NCBI RefSeq assembly: GCF_947500125.1
Contig: NZ_CANMRA010000018.1
Location: 1-64,000, forward strand
Reading direction: 5' to 3'
DNA from: an uncultured Kocuria sp.
GTDB lineage: Bacteria > Actinomycetota > Actinomycetes > Actinomycetales > Micrococcaceae
Length of the DNA: 64,000 bases
Of this stretch, positions 24,800-34,856 are shown one piece after another. The position numbers were made by a program, and so were the translations under genes. Numbering within the stretch: position 1 is the stretch's first letter; the number at the start of each line of letters is the position of its first letter. The notes below the pieces were generated by a model. It saw only the letters and a list, made by a program, of their open reading frames with translations. It had not been told where the DNA came from and searched no databases.

Positions 24800-27316
24800 A
24801 TGGCTCCATCGACTCTGCACACTGTCGTTGAAGTGTCCGGGCTGCACTGGGCCACCTCTGAGCCCGTCATCGAGAAGACGCTGCTGCAACGGCCAGGGGT
24901 CGTGTCGGTGGAGGCCAATGCGGTGTCCCAAACGGCCACGGTGACCTACGACCCGGATCGGACTTCTGTCGCTGAGATCACCGGCTGGGTGCAGGAGTGC
25001 GGGTACCACTGCCGCGGCGCGGCGGTGCCCGAGCACATCTGCGCGCCGATGAGCACGGACTCATCCGGAACCGGGGCACCCGTCCACCCCCACCACGCCG
25101 GGTCCGCCGGCACCACCGCAGCTGCGGTGAGGACGGCGGCGGAGGCGGGAGGCCGTGCTGGGCATGCGGGTCGTCAGGAGCATGGGCAGGAACCGGCCGG
25201 GGAACACGGCGGACACCTCGGCGACGGTCGGCGTGCCGCGCCGGCTCCGGGTGAGGTGATGGGCCATGGCGGGCACGGTGGGCACATGATGTCGATGGAC
25301 GAGATGGTCCGCGACATGCGCAACCGGTTCCTGGTCGCGGCACTGCTCTCCATCGGGGTCACACTGTGGTCCCCGATGGGTCGGGACATGTTCGGCTTCG
25401 ACGTCCCGGCCCCGTTGGGGCTGCGCGACGATGTGTTCGCGCTGCTGCTGTCGTTGCCGGTGATCTTCTACTCGGCCTGGATCTTCTTCGACGGCGCCTT
25501 CCGGGCCCTGCGGGCCCGGACCTTGGACATGATGGTGCTGGTGGCCATCGGGGTGGGGTCGGGGTGGCTGTACAGCCTCTATGTCACTCTCACCGGTGGT
25601 GGGGAGGTGTTCTACGAGGCGGCGACGGTCCTGGCGTCCTTCGTGCTGCTGGGCCACTGGTTGGAGATGCGGGCCCGGGGCGGGGCCAGTGAGGCGATCC
25701 GCACCCTGCTGGAGCTGGCGCCCCCGGCGGCGGTGGTGATCCGGGGGACCGAGACCGTGGAGGTGCCCACCGCCCAGGTCCAGGTCGGGGACCTGTTGCT
25801 GATCCGGCCCGGTGCCAAGGTCCCGGTGGACGGGGTGGTGGAGGAGGGCCAGTCGGAGATCGACGAGTCGATGGTCACCGGAGAGAGCCTGCCGGTGTCG
25901 AAGTCGGTCGGCTCCGAGGTGATCGGCGCCTCGATCAACACCACCGGCACTGTGCGGGTCCGGGCCACCAAGGTCGGTGCGGACACCGCGTTGGCGCAGA
26001 TCGTCGCGCTGGTGCAGGAGGCGCAGAACTCCAAGGCCCCCGGGCAGCGCTTGGCCGACCGGGCCGCGTTCTGGCTGGTGTTCGTGGCCTTGGTGGGCGG
26101 CACCGCCACGTTCGCGATATGGCTGGCGCTGGGCGCTGCGGTGCCGACCGCGTTGCTGTTCGCCATCACCGTGGTGGTGATCACCTGCCCGGATGCGCTG
26201 GGACTGGCCACACCTACGGCGATCATGGTGGGCACCGGTTTGGGGGCCAAGCGGGGGGTGCTGTTCAAGAACGCCACCGCCCTGGAGACCGCCGCCCACA
26301 TCGACACGGTGGTGATGGACAAGACCGGGACCCTCACCAAGGGCGAACCCGAGGTCACCGACGTCGTCGTGGAGGGCATCGACGAGCTGGAGCTGCTGGG
26401 CCTGGTGGCGGCGGTCGAGCGGGAGTCCGAGCACCCGCTGGCGACCGCGGTCGTGCGCCACGCCCTCCAGCGCGGCGCCCCGTTGTACACGGCCTCGGAC
26501 TTCACCAACGTGCCCGGGCACGGGGCCGGGGCCGCGGTCCAGGGGCACCGGTTGCTGGTGGGCAACCGCAAGCTCATGGCCGACCGCGGGATCGAGCTGG
26601 GTTCCCTGGCGGGGGTGCGCGACGAGCTGGCCTCGACCGGGAGGACGGCGGTGCTGGTGGCGGTGGACGGGAGGGCGGCGGCCGTGATCGCCCTGGCCGA
26701 CGCCGCCCGGGACACCGCGGCGGCGGCGGTGAGCGCCCTGCACGAGGCCGGCATCGAGGTGGTGATGCTCTCCGGTGACAACGAGGCCACCGCCCGGCGC
26801 ATCGCCGGGCAGCTGGGCATCGACACGGTTATCGCCGAGGTCCTGCCCGAGGACAAGTCCCGCAAGATCGCCGAGCTCCAGGGCAGCCGGAAGAAGGTCG
26901 CGATGGTCGGTGACGGGGTCAACGACGCCCCGGCCCTGGCCCAGGCGGACCTAGGCGTGGCCATCGGGGCCGGCACCGATGTGGCCATCGAGACCGCCGA
27001 TGTGGTGCTGATGCGCTCGGATCCGCTGGATGTGCCGATCGCCCTGCGGATCGGGGGCGGGACCGTGCGGAAAATGCGGCAGAACCTGTTCTGGGCCGTC
27101 GGTTACAACGTCATCGCCTTGCCCATTGCCGCCGGCGTGTTCGTGCCGTTCGGTGTCGTGCTCAGCCCGGAGATGGCGGCGATCTCGATGTCGGGCTCCA
27201 GCTTCATCGTCGCGGTGAACGCTTTGCTGCTGAAGCGGCTGCGGTTGCCGGAACCCCCGCAGCCGAGCCCTGCGGCTCGCACGGAACCGGCGCTGACACC
27301 TGTGGGAGACCGGTAA
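24800..27316 (+). CDS. P1B-type heavy-metal ATPase with CPD motif and degenerate HMA domain
   Basis: An 838-residue metal-transporting ATPase. The first 75 residues have HMA-like spacing, but GLHWATSE replaces the CxxC site, so they probably do not bind Cu(I) that way. Residues 75-165 are rich in His and Gly ([15 protein letters not shown]), as in CopB-type pumps. The membrane motif is [11 protein letters not shown] near residue 462: the usual CPC or CPH is CPD here. [17 protein letters not shown] (near 507), SEHP (near 543) and GDGVNDAPA (near 704) are intact. It has AAGGAG upstream. A copper-related cargo is inferred from neighbours; the CPD motif leaves metal and oxidation state open. Confidence 0.92.
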   Translation: MAPSTLHTVVEVSGLHWATSEPVIEKTLLQRPGVVSVEANAVSQTATVTYDPDRTSVAEITGWVQECGYHCRGAAVPEHICAPMSTDSSGTGAPVHPHHAGSAGTTAAAVRTAAEAGGRAGHAGRQEHGQEPAGEHGGHLGDGRRAAPAPGEVMGHGGHGGHMMSMDEMVRDMRNRFLVAALLSIGVTLWSPMGRDMFGFDVPAPLGLRDDVFALLLSLPVIFYSAWIFFDGAFRALRARTLDMMVLVAIGVGSGWLYSLYVTLTGGGEVFYEAATVLASFVLLGHWLEMRARGGASEAIRTLLELAPPAAVVIRGTETVEVPTAQVQVGDLLLIRPGAKVPVDGVVEEGQSEIDESMVTGESLPVSKSVGSEVIGASINTTGTVRVRATKVGADTALAQIVALVQEAQNSKAPGQRLADRAAFWLVFVALVGGTATFAIWLALGAAVPTALLFAITVVVITCPDALGLATPTAIMVGTGLGAKRGVLFKNATALETAAHIDTVVMDKTGTLTKGEPEVTDVVVEGIDELELLGLVAAVERESEHPLATAVVRHALQRGAPLYTASDFTNVPGHGAGAAVQGHRLLVGNRKLMADRGIELGSLAGVRDELASTGRTAVLVAVDGRAAAVIALADAARDTAAAAVSALHEAGIEVVMLSGDNEATARRIAGQLGIDTVIAEVLPEDKSRKIAELQGSRKKVAMVGDGVNDAPALAQADLGVAIGAGTDVAIETADVVLMRSDPLDVPIALRIGGGTVRKMRQNLFWAVGYNVIALPIAAGVFVPFGVVLSPEMAAISMSGSSFIVAVNALLLKRLRLPEPPQPSPAARTEPALTPVGDR

Positions 27317-27377
27317 CCCCGGCTCCCCGGTACGACCCGATCCTGACCCGTTCTCGCCGAAGAAGAGGAAGAGCCCG

Positions 27378-29858
27378 ATGACCACTCCCGAAACCACGGC
27401 ACCCGCCCTCGTGGGCCCACAGCCGTTGAGCGAGACCGAACTGTCCCGGCTGGATGCGTGGTGGCGGGCGGCGAACTACCTGTCGGTGGGGCAGATCTAC
27501 CTCCTGGACAACCCGCTGCTGCGGGAGCCGTTGTCCGTGGAGCACCTCAAGCCCCGCCTGCTGGGGCACTGGGGGACCACCCCGGGGCTGAACCTGATCT
27601 ACGCGCACCTGAACCGGGTGATCAAGGCCCGGGAGTTGGAGGCGATGTATGTGACCGGACCCGGCCACGGGGGCCCGGGGCTGGTGGCCTGCGCGTATCT
27701 GGAGGGGACCTACAGCGAGGTCTACCCGGGGATCGGCCGGGACACCGAGGGGTTGCGGCGCCTGTTCCGGCAGTTCTCCTTCCCCGGGGGGATCCCCAGC
27801 CACGTGGCCCCGGAGACCCCCGGGTCCATCCACGAAGGCGGGGAGCTGGGGTATTCGTTGATGCACGCCTATGGGGCGGCCTTCGACAACCCGGGCCTGC
27901 TGGTGGCCTGCGTCATCGGGGACGGGGAAGCCGAGACCGGGCCGCTGGCGGCCAGTTGGCACTCCAACAAGTTCCTGGACCCCGTCCACGACGGAGCCGT
28001 GCTGCCGATCCTGCACCTGAACGGCTACAAGATCGCCAACCCGACCGTGCTGGCCCGGATTCCCGAGCAGGACCTGATGAGCCTGTTGCGCGGATACGGG
28101 CACGAACCGTATCTGGTCAGCGGGAGCGACCCGGCCCAGGTGCACCAACGGTTCGCGGCCGTGCTGGAGGAGGTGCTCGAGGACATCCGTCGCATCCAGA
28201 GTCAGGCCCGGGAGGGCACCGCCCCGGAGTTCCCGCGGTGGCCGGTGATCGTGCTGCGCACCCCTAAGGGGTGGACCGGGCCCGCGGAGGTGGACGGGGT
28301 GCCTACCGAGAACACCTGGCGTTCCCACCAGGTGCCCCTGTCCGGTCTGCGGGACAATCCCCAGCATCTGCGCCAGCTGGAGCAGTGGTTGCGCTCCTAC
28401 CGCCCCGAGGAGCTCTTCGACGCCGCCGGGGCGCTGGTCCCCGAGCTGGCCCAGCTGGCCCCGGAGGGCACCCGCCGGATGAGCGCGAACCCGGTGACCA
28501 ACGGTGGCGCCGTGCTGGAACCCTTGCGGTTGCCCGATGTCCGCGACTACGCCGTGCCCGTGGAGTCCCCCGGAGCCACGGTTCACGAGGCCACCCGGGT
28601 GCTGGGCACCTGGGTGCGCGACGTGATCCGGGACAATCCGCGCACCTTCCGGCTGATGGGCCCCGACGAGACGGCCAGCAACCGGCTCAGCGCGGTCTTC
28701 GAGGTCACCGACCGGGTGTGGGAGGCGCAGATGCTGCCCACCGACGAGGGCCTGGGCCGCTCCGGGAGGGTGATGGAGGTGCTCTCCGAGCACCTGTGCC
28801 AGGGCTGGCTGGAGGGATACCTGCTCACCGGCCGGCACGGGCTGTTCTCCTGCTACGAGGCGTTCATCCACATCGTGGACTCCATGGTGAACCAGCACGC
28901 CAAGTGGTTGAAGGTCGCCGGGGAGATCCCCTGGCGCCGACCGATCGCCTCGCTGAACTACCTGCTGACCTCTCACGTGTGGCGTCAGGACCACAACGGG
29001 TTCTCCCACCAGGACCCCGGCTTCATCGACCACCTGGTCAACAAAAAAGCCGAGATCGTGCGCGTCTACCTGCCCCCGGACGCCAACACGCTGCTGTCGG
29101 TGGCCGAGCACTGCCTGCGCAGCCGCGACTACATCAATCTCATCGTCGCCGGCAAGCAACCCGCCCTGTCCTACCTGTCCATGGAGGAGGCGGCATTGCA
29201 CTGCCGCCGCGGTGTGGGCATCTGGGAATGGGCCGGCAACGAACCCGCGACCGCTCCCGATGCCGCCTCACCGGCCCACTCCGGGACACGCGGTGGGCCG
29301 GTGCTGCCCGATGTGGTGCTGGCCTGCGCCGGGGACGTGCCGGCCCTGGAGACCCTCGCGGCCGTGGACCTGTTGCGCCAGCACCTGCCGCAGCTGGTGG
29401 TGCGCGTGGTCAACGTGGTGGATCTGATGCGCCTGCAACCGGCCAGCCAGCACCCGCACGGGCTGCCGGAGGCGGAGTTCGACGCGATCTTCACCACCAG
29501 CCGTCCGGTGATCTTCGCCTACCACGGCTACCCGTCGCTGATCCACCGGCTGACCTACCGCCGGACCAACCACGGCAACTTCCATGTGCGCGGCTTCCAG
29601 GAGGAGGGCACGACGACCACCCCCTTCGACGTGGTCATGCTCAACGACCTCGACCGGTTCCACCTGGTCATCGACGTCATCGACCGGGTGCCCGGTCTGG
29701 CCGAGGCCGCCGCCCCGTTGCGGCAGCGCATGGTCGAGGAACGGGTACGGGCCCGGGCCTACACCCGGGCCCATGGGGAGGACGACCCGAAGATCAGCGG
29801 TTGGCGCTGGCCCTCCGCCCCCACCAGCAGCGCCCCGCGCGGACAGGGGTGCTGCTGA
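27378..29858 (+). CDS. xfp: Xylulose-5-phosphate/fructose-6-phosphate phosphoketolase
   Basis: An 826-residue TPP-dependent phosphoketolase that splits xylulose 5-phosphate (or fructose 6-phosphate) with phosphate into acetyl phosphate and a triose (or tetrose) phosphate. Recognised by [27 protein letters not shown] near residue 95, the TPP site [11 protein letters not shown] near 181 with [11 protein letters not shown], and [20 protein letters not shown] in the middle domain. Length is normal. It follows the CPD ATPase by 60 bases and its stop overlaps the next start. Its products feed GAPDH in the same cluster (triose phosphate) and acetate metabolism; no acetate kinase gene is adjacent. 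Confidence 0.96.
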   Translation: MTTPETTAPALVGPQPLSETELSRLDAWWRAANYLSVGQIYLLDNPLLREPLSVEHLKPRLLGHWGTTPGLNLIYAHLNRVIKARELEAMYVTGPGHGGPGLVACAYLEGTYSEVYPGIGRDTEGLRRLFRQFSFPGGIPSHVAPETPGSIHEGGELGYSLMHAYGAAFDNPGLLVACVIGDGEAETGPLAASWHSNKFLDPVHDGAVLPILHLNGYKIANPTVLARIPEQDLMSLLRGYGHEPYLVSGSDPAQVHQRFAAVLEEVLEDIRRIQSQAREGTAPEFPRWPVIVLRTPKGWTGPAEVDGVPTENTWRSHQVPLSGLRDNPQHLRQLEQWLRSYRPEELFDAAGALVPELAQLAPEGTRRMSANPVTNGGAVLEPLRLPDVRDYAVPVESPGATVHEATRVLGTWVRDVIRDNPRTFRLMGPDETASNRLSAVFEVTDRVWEAQMLPTDEGLGRSGRVMEVLSEHLCQGWLEGYLLTGRHGLFSCYEAFIHIVDSMVNQHAKWLKVAGEIPWRRPIASLNYLLTSHVWRQDHNGFSHQDPGFIDHLVNKKAEIVRVYLPPDANTLLSVAEHCLRSRDYINLIVAGKQPALSYLSMEEAALHCRRGVGIWEWAGNEPATAPDAASPAHSGTRGGPVLPDVVLACAGDVPALETLAAVDLLRQHLPQLVVRVVNVVDLMRLQPASQHPHGLPEAEFDAIFTTSRPVIFAYHGYPSLIHRLTYRRTNHGNFHVRGFQEEGTTTTPFDVVMLNDLDRFHLVIDVIDRVPGLAEAAAPLRQRMVEERVRARAYTRAHGEDDPKISGWRWPSAPTSSAPRGQGCC

Positions 29859-32800
29859 TGTACCTGGAACACCTGCTTCCGGGCCCGGCCCGCACGGATG
29901 AGGGGTATCGTGCGGTCGTCTTCGACATGGACGGGGTCCTCACGGACACCGCCGGGATGCACGCCCGGGGGTGGAAAGCCGTTTTCGACGAGGTCCTCCC
30001 CGAGCTGGGCGGCACTGGGCAGGCGCCCTTCGACGCGCAGACGGACTACCGGGCCTACCTGGACGGGCGCCCCCGACCCGAGGGGGTGCGCACCTTCTTG
30101 GCCTCCCGCGGGATCAGTGTGCCCGAGGGCGGGCCCGGTGACGGTGCGCAGCTGCTCACCGTCCACGGGCTGGCCGCCCGCAAGCAGGAGCTCTTCGCCG
30201 CGGAGCTGACCCGGCAGGGGGTGCGGGCGTTCCCCGACGCCCTGGTGCTGTTGGGCGCGCTGGTGGCCCGGGGGGTGCCCACGGCCCTGGTGACCTCCAG
30301 CAGCAACAGTGCCGCGGTGCTGGCGGCGGCCGGGGTGGGGCACCTGTTCACCGTGCGCGTGGACGGCACCGACGCGCAGCGGCTGGGGATGCCGGGCAAA
30401 CCGGACCCGGCCGTCTTCCTGGAAGCGGCACGCCGCCTGGAGGTCCCACCGGCCCAGGCCGTGGTGATCGAAGACTCCACCGCCGGGGTCGCAGCAGCCA
30501 CCGCCGGAGGATTCGGCCAGGTCATAGGGGTCGACCGCACCGGGGCCGCCCACGAGCTGGCGGCAGCTGGTGCCCATCTCGTGGTGGAGGACCTTCGGGC
30601 GGTGCCGCTGGTACCCCTGAGCGAGGACGCCGCGCCGGTGGAGCACCGAGGGTCGTGGTGCGGTGGGGCGGTCACCGCCACGACCGACGGGTGGCGGCTG
30701 GTCTATGACCGGTTCGACCCGACGCAGGAAGGCACCCGCGAAGCCCTGTGCACCCTGGGCAACGGGTACTGGGCCACCCGCGGGGCGGTGCCGGGCAGCA
30801 CCGCCGACGGGACCCATTACCCCGGGACCTATTTCGCCGGTATCTACAACCGCCGCACCACCGATCTGGCCGGGCACCCGTTCGAGACAGAGCACCTGGT
30901 CAACGCCCCCGACTGGACGTACCTGAGCGTGCGCCCGGCGCAGGGGCCCCTGCTGCACCCGGGGTGCCCGGAGATGATCGCTCACCACCAGCTCCTGGAT
31001 CTGCGCCACGGGGTGCTGACCCGCACCAACCGCTACCGTGACGCGACCGGGCGCACCACCCGGGTCACCTCCCGGCAGCTGCACAGCCTGGCCGACCCGC
31101 ACCTGGCCGCCCTGGAGGTCACCGTGGAGGCCGAGGACTGGTCCGGGGAGCTGATCGTCGAATCCGCCGTCAACGCCGCGGTGTCCAACCGCAACGTGAT
31201 CGCTGATCGTCAGTTGGCCGGCGAACACTGGGCTCCGGTGGAGTCCCGGGAGTTGGATGCGGAAACGGTGCTCTACGTAGCGGCCACGACCCAGTCCGGC
31301 GTCACGGTGGCCACCGCCGCCCGCACCCGGGTCGCCCCCGGCTCCGCTCAGACCGGCCGGCGCCTGGTTCCCGGCCACAGGCTGGGGCACGAGATCACCT
31401 TGGTGCTGCGTCCCGGGCAGCCGGTGACCCTGGAGAAGACCGCGGCGGTGGCGACCTCCCGGGACCGGGCAATCTCCACCCCCGCCCTGGACGTGACCTC
31501 GAAGATCGGTGAGACCCCCGGGTTCGCTCTGTTGCTGGGGGACCAGGAGAAGGCCTGGGCGGAGCTGTGGGACCGCTTCGGCATCAGCCTGGAGGCCGGC
31601 CCCGCCCAGGAGCTGGCGCTGAACCTGCACATCTTCCATGTGCTGCAAACGGCCGCGGCAGCGGGCCTGGACCTGGACGCCGGACTGCCCGCCCGCGGCC
31701 TGCACGGGGAGGGATATCGCGGCCACATCTTCTGGGACGAGATCTTCGTCTACCCCATGCTCACCCTGCGCCGGCCGGAGCTGACCCGGTCCTTCCTGCG
31801 CTACCGTCATCGACGCCTCGGGGCGGCCCGGACTGCGGCCCGGGAAGCAGGACTGGCAGGGGCGCTGTTCCCGTGGCAGTCCGGCAGCGACGGGCGGGAG
31901 GAGACGCCGAGAACGCTGTTCAACGTCCGCAACGGGCAGTGGATGCCCGACAACTCCCACCGTCAACGCCACGTCGGGCTGGCCGTGGCCTACAGCGTGT
32001 GGCAGTACTACCAGGCCACCGCCGACATCGGCTTCCTCACCGACTACGGCGCGGAGCTGATCATCGAGGTGGCCCGGCTGTTCAGCAGCCTGGCCGTCCA
32101 CGACCCTGTCGAGGACCGCTTCGACATCACCGCGGTGATGGGCCCGGACGAGTACCACGACGGCTACCCCCACGCCCCCGGCCAGGGAGTGCGCAACAAC
32201 ACCTACACCAACGTCCTGGCCGCCTGGGTCCTGGCCCGCGCCGGAGAAACCGTCGAGCTGCTGGCCGGCCACGACTGCGACCCGCTGTGGCGCCGGTTGC
32301 ACCTGGCCCACGAGGAGACCGCGCGCTGGGACCGGATCAGCCGACGGCTGCGCGTGCCCTGGCACGCGGACGGCATCATCAGCCAGTTCGAGGGCTACGA
32401 GGACCTGGAGGAGTTCGACTGGCAGGCCTACCGCGCCCGCTACGGCAACATCGGCCGGCTGGATCTCATCCTCCAGGCCGAGGGTGACTCCACCAACCGC
32501 TACAAGCTCTCCAAACAGGCCGACGTGCTGATGCTCTTCTACCTGTTCTCCGCCGAGGAACTGCGCGGACTTTTCGCCCGCCTGGGCTACGCCCTGCCCC
32601 CGGACCTCATTCCCCGCACGGTCCACTACTACCTGGCCCGCACCAGCCACGGCTCCACCCTCAGCCGGCTGGCCCATGGCTGGGTGCTGGCCCGCACCGA
32701 TCGGGCCCGGTCCTGGACCCTGTTCGACCACGCCCTGCGGGCCGACCTCGACGACACCCAGGGCGGGACCACCCGCGAAGGGATCCACCTCGGGGCGATG

Positions 32801-33124
32801 GCCGGAACCGCCGACATGGTGATGCGCTGCTACGGGGGCGTGGAGACCCGGGCCGAGGCCCTGTGGTTGCACCCGGTGCTGCCCGAGGAGATGGCCGCGG
32901 CCTCTTTCCAGCTCCGGTACCGGGGCCAGCCGATCAGCGTCAGCCTCACCCGGCACACCATGGCGATGCGCCTTCATCCCTGCTCGGCCGCACCCATCCG
33001 GGTGTGTGCCGAGGGCCTGGAGAGAACCCTGAGCCCCGGCCAGGTCTGGAAGGTGCCGCTCACCGCGGTGGGCCCCCCGCCCCCCAGCGCGCAAGGCCGC
33101 GCTGCCTCCACCGTGGGGAGCTGA
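29858..33124 (+). CDS. Fusion of beta-phosphoglucomutase (HAD) and GH65 disaccharide phosphorylase
   Basis: A single 1088-residue protein. Residues 18-250 are a beta-phosphoglucomutase: nucleophile and acid VFDMDGVLTDT (Asp23, Asp25), TSSSNSAAV, GKPDPAVFLEAA and IEDSTAGV. Residues about 280-1070 are glycoside hydrolase family 65: GYRGHIFWDEIFVYP, catalytic Glu765 in MGPDEYHDG, KLSKQADVLML and the phosphate-binding SHGSTLS near 929. GH65 phosphorylases split trehalose, maltose or kojibiose with phosphate to give beta-glucose 1-phosphate, which the first domain turns into glucose 6-phosphate. ATG at 29858 overlaps the xfp stop (TGATG). The exact disaccharide is not readable from sequence. Confidence 0.93.
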   Translation: MYLEHLLPGPARTDEGYRAVVFDMDGVLTDTAGMHARGWKAVFDEVLPELGGTGQAPFDAQTDYRAYLDGRPRPEGVRTFLASRGISVPEGGPGDGAQLLTVHGLAARKQELFAAELTRQGVRAFPDALVLLGALVARGVPTALVTSSSNSAAVLAAAGVGHLFTVRVDGTDAQRLGMPGKPDPAVFLEAARRLEVPPAQAVVIEDSTAGVAAATAGGFGQVIGVDRTGAAHELAAAGAHLVVEDLRAVPLVPLSEDAAPVEHRGSWCGGAVTATTDGWRLVYDRFDPTQEGTREALCTLGNGYWATRGAVPGSTADGTHYPGTYFAGIYNRRTTDLAGHPFETEHLVNAPDWTYLSVRPAQGPLLHPGCPEMIAHHQLLDLRHGVLTRTNRYRDATGRTTRVTSRQLHSLADPHLAALEVTVEAEDWSGELIVESAVNAAVSNRNVIADRQLAGEHWAPVESRELDAETVLYVAATTQSGVTVATAARTRVAPGSAQTGRRLVPGHRLGHEITLVLRPGQPVTLEKTAAVATSRDRAISTPALDVTSKIGETPGFALLLGDQEKAWAELWDRFGISLEAGPAQELALNLHIFHVLQTAAAAGLDLDAGLPARGLHGEGYRGHIFWDEIFVYPMLTLRRPELTRSFLRYRHRRLGAARTAAREAGLAGALFPWQSGSDGREETPRTLFNVRNGQWMPDNSHRQRHVGLAVAYSVWQYYQATADIGFLTDYGAELIIEVARLFSSLAVHDPVEDRFDITAVMGPDEYHDGYPHAPGQGVRNNTYTNVLAAWVLARAGETVELLAGHDCDPLWRRLHLAHEETARWDRISRRLRVPWHADGIISQFEGYEDLEEFDWQAYRARYGNIGRLDLILQAEGDSTNRYKLSKQADVLMLFYLFSAEELRGLFARLGYALPPDLIPRTVHYYLARTSHGSTLSRLAHGWVLARTDRARSWTLFDHALRADLDDTQGGTTREGIHLGAMAGTADMVMRCYGGVETRAEALWLHPVLPEEMAAASFQLRYRGQPISVSLTRHTMAMRLHPCSAAPIRVCAEGLERTLSPGQVWKVPLTAVGPPPPSAQGRAASTVGS

Positions 33125-33128
33125 GGCC

Positions 33129-34793
33129 ATGACCGACCACCACGCCGAGCGGTTCCGTCAGATCACCGAGGTCCTGGCTCGTCACGGACTGGGCTTCGGG
33201 ATCGGGGCGGCCGGGCTGCACCGGTGGCTGCCGGTGGAGCACGGGCTGCTGGGCCACGAACAGCGCGAGGAGCCCTACACCAATCCCGAGCACCTGCGTC
33301 TGGCCCTGGAGCAACTGGGACCGGTGTTCGTCAAGTTCGGGCAGGTGCTCTCGACCCGGGCGGATCTGCTGCCCGAACCGTACCGGGAGCAGCTGTCCCG
33401 GTTGCAGGACTCCGCCCCACCGGTGCCCGGGCCGGTCATCACGGAGCTGATCGCGGGCGAGCTCGGCCACGCCCCTTCGGAGGTGTTCGCCGCCTTCGAG
33501 GAGACCCCTCTGGCCAGTGCGTCGCTGGGACAGGCCCATGCGGCCCGCCTGGCCGACGGCACCGAGGTGGTGGTCAAGGTGCGTCGGCCCGAGGTCGCCG
33601 CCCAGGTCCAAGAAGACCTGGAGATCCTGCAGAACGTGGCCGCACGGGCCAGCCGCTATTGGGAGGCCGCCGCCGACTACGACGTGACCGGCATCGCCGA
33701 GGAGTTCGCCGTCACGCTGCGGGCGGAACTGGACTACCTCGCCGAAGGGCGCAACGCCGAACGTTTCGCGGCGAACTTCGCCGGCAACGACGACATCCGC
33801 ATCCCCCGGGTCTTCTGGGAGACCACCACCTCCCGGGTGCTGACCCTGGAGCGGATGCACGGGCTGAAGATCAGTGACCTGGCCGGGCTCGAGGCCGCCG
33901 GGATCGACCGGGCAGCCCTGGCGAGCCGGGCGGCCGGTGCGGTGGCCCAGATGGTGTTCCGGGACGGCTTCTTCCACGCCGACCCGCATCCGGGCAACCT
34001 CTTCGTGGAACCCGGCGGGCGCATCGCCCTGATCGATTTCGGCATGGTCGGGGACATCGACGAGCACCTGCGGGCACGTCTCGGGGCCCTGTTGCTGGCC
34101 CTGGTGCGCCAGAACCCGCGGCGGATCGCCACCGCCCTGGCCCAGCTGACCACCTCCCGGCACCCGGTGAACATCCCCGCCCTGGCCGGGGACCTGGCCC
34201 CTGTCGTGGCCCTCTACTCGGGGCGCCCCTTGGGCGAGATCCCGGTCGGGGGCCTCATCAAGGAAGTTCACGCGGTCCTGCGCCGCCATCATCTGCAGTT
34301 GCCGCGGGAGTTCTCCTTGTTGCTGAAGATGCTGTTGATGGCCGAGGGTGTGGGGACGATGCTGGACCCCCAGTTCCAGCTCGGTGAGGTCCTGCGGCCC
34401 TACGCCCACGGTCTGCTGCTGGAGCGCTACTCCCCCTCCGCCATCGCCGGACGCCTGTCCCAGGCAGGGACCGATGTCCTGGATCTCACCGCTGAGCTGC
34501 CCGAGCAGCTGCGCCGCGTCCAGGCCATGCTCGAGGCCGGGGGCCCCGAGTTGCACCTGCGCACCGCAGAACTGGACCCTCTCGTGGACCGCCTGGAATC
34601 GGCAGGCCACCGGTTGGGGCTGGCGATCCTGGCGGCCGCGTTCGTGCGTGGCCTCGGTGATCTGGCCGCCTCCGACCCGGTGCGGCGCCGGTCCTGGCAG
34701 CTGCCGGTGCTCAGCACGGGCCTGGGCGCGACCGGTTCCCTGGGCGCCTATCTGGCGTGGTCGGCGCACCGGCAACGACGACGCCGGCCCTGA
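33129..34793 (+). CDS. UbiB/ABC1/AarF-family atypical kinase
   Basis: A 554-residue protein of the ABC1 kinase-like family. It shows the family's KxGQ motif (FVKFGQVLSTRADLLP, about residues 58-74), the Ala-rich nucleotide loop PLASASLGQAHAA, the Lys in EVVVKVRRP, HADPHPGNLF and LIDFGMVG. The C terminus has two hydrophobic segments. In proteobacteria UbiB supports ubiquinone synthesis; actinobacteria use menaquinone and their homologues have unclear roles in isoprenoid lipid or stress physiology. It lies only 4 bases after the fusion gene, so it is co-transcribed with sugar enzymes, an unexpected pairing. Confidence 0.92.
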   Translation: MTDHHAERFRQITEVLARHGLGFGIGAAGLHRWLPVEHGLLGHEQREEPYTNPEHLRLALEQLGPVFVKFGQVLSTRADLLPEPYREQLSRLQDSAPPVPGPVITELIAGELGHAPSEVFAAFEETPLASASLGQAHAARLADGTEVVVKVRRPEVAAQVQEDLEILQNVAARASRYWEAAADYDVTGIAEEFAVTLRAELDYLAEGRNAERFAANFAGNDDIRIPRVFWETTTSRVLTLERMHGLKISDLAGLEAAGIDRAALASRAAGAVAQMVFRDGFFHADPHPGNLFVEPGGRIALIDFGMVGDIDEHLRARLGALLLALVRQNPRRIATALAQLTTSRHPVNIPALAGDLAPVVALYSGRPLGEIPVGGLIKEVHAVLRRHHLQLPREFSLLLKMLLMAEGVGTMLDPQFQLGEVLRPYAHGLLLERYSPSAIAGRLSQAGTDVLDLTAELPEQLRRVQAMLEAGGPELHLRTAELDPLVDRLESAGHRLGLAILAAAFVRGLGDLAASDPVRRRSWQLPVLSTGLGATGSLGAYLAWSAHRQRRRRP

Positions 34794-34856
34794 GCACTGG
34801 CCAGCACCGATCCACACCACCGACCGCCGGTAGTCCCTGTTAGGAAAGGAACGAAA

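Noticed and set aside
28271-33124. Very long open frame (1617 codons) starting inside the phosphoketolase gene
   Set aside because: The first 529 codons are a shadow of xfp in another frame with low-complexity composition. The true gene begins at the ATG overlapping the xfp stop (29858).
29759-33130. Long minus-strand frame opposite the GH65 gene
   Set aside because: High-GC antisense shadow; Gly/Ala/Arg-rich with no domain.
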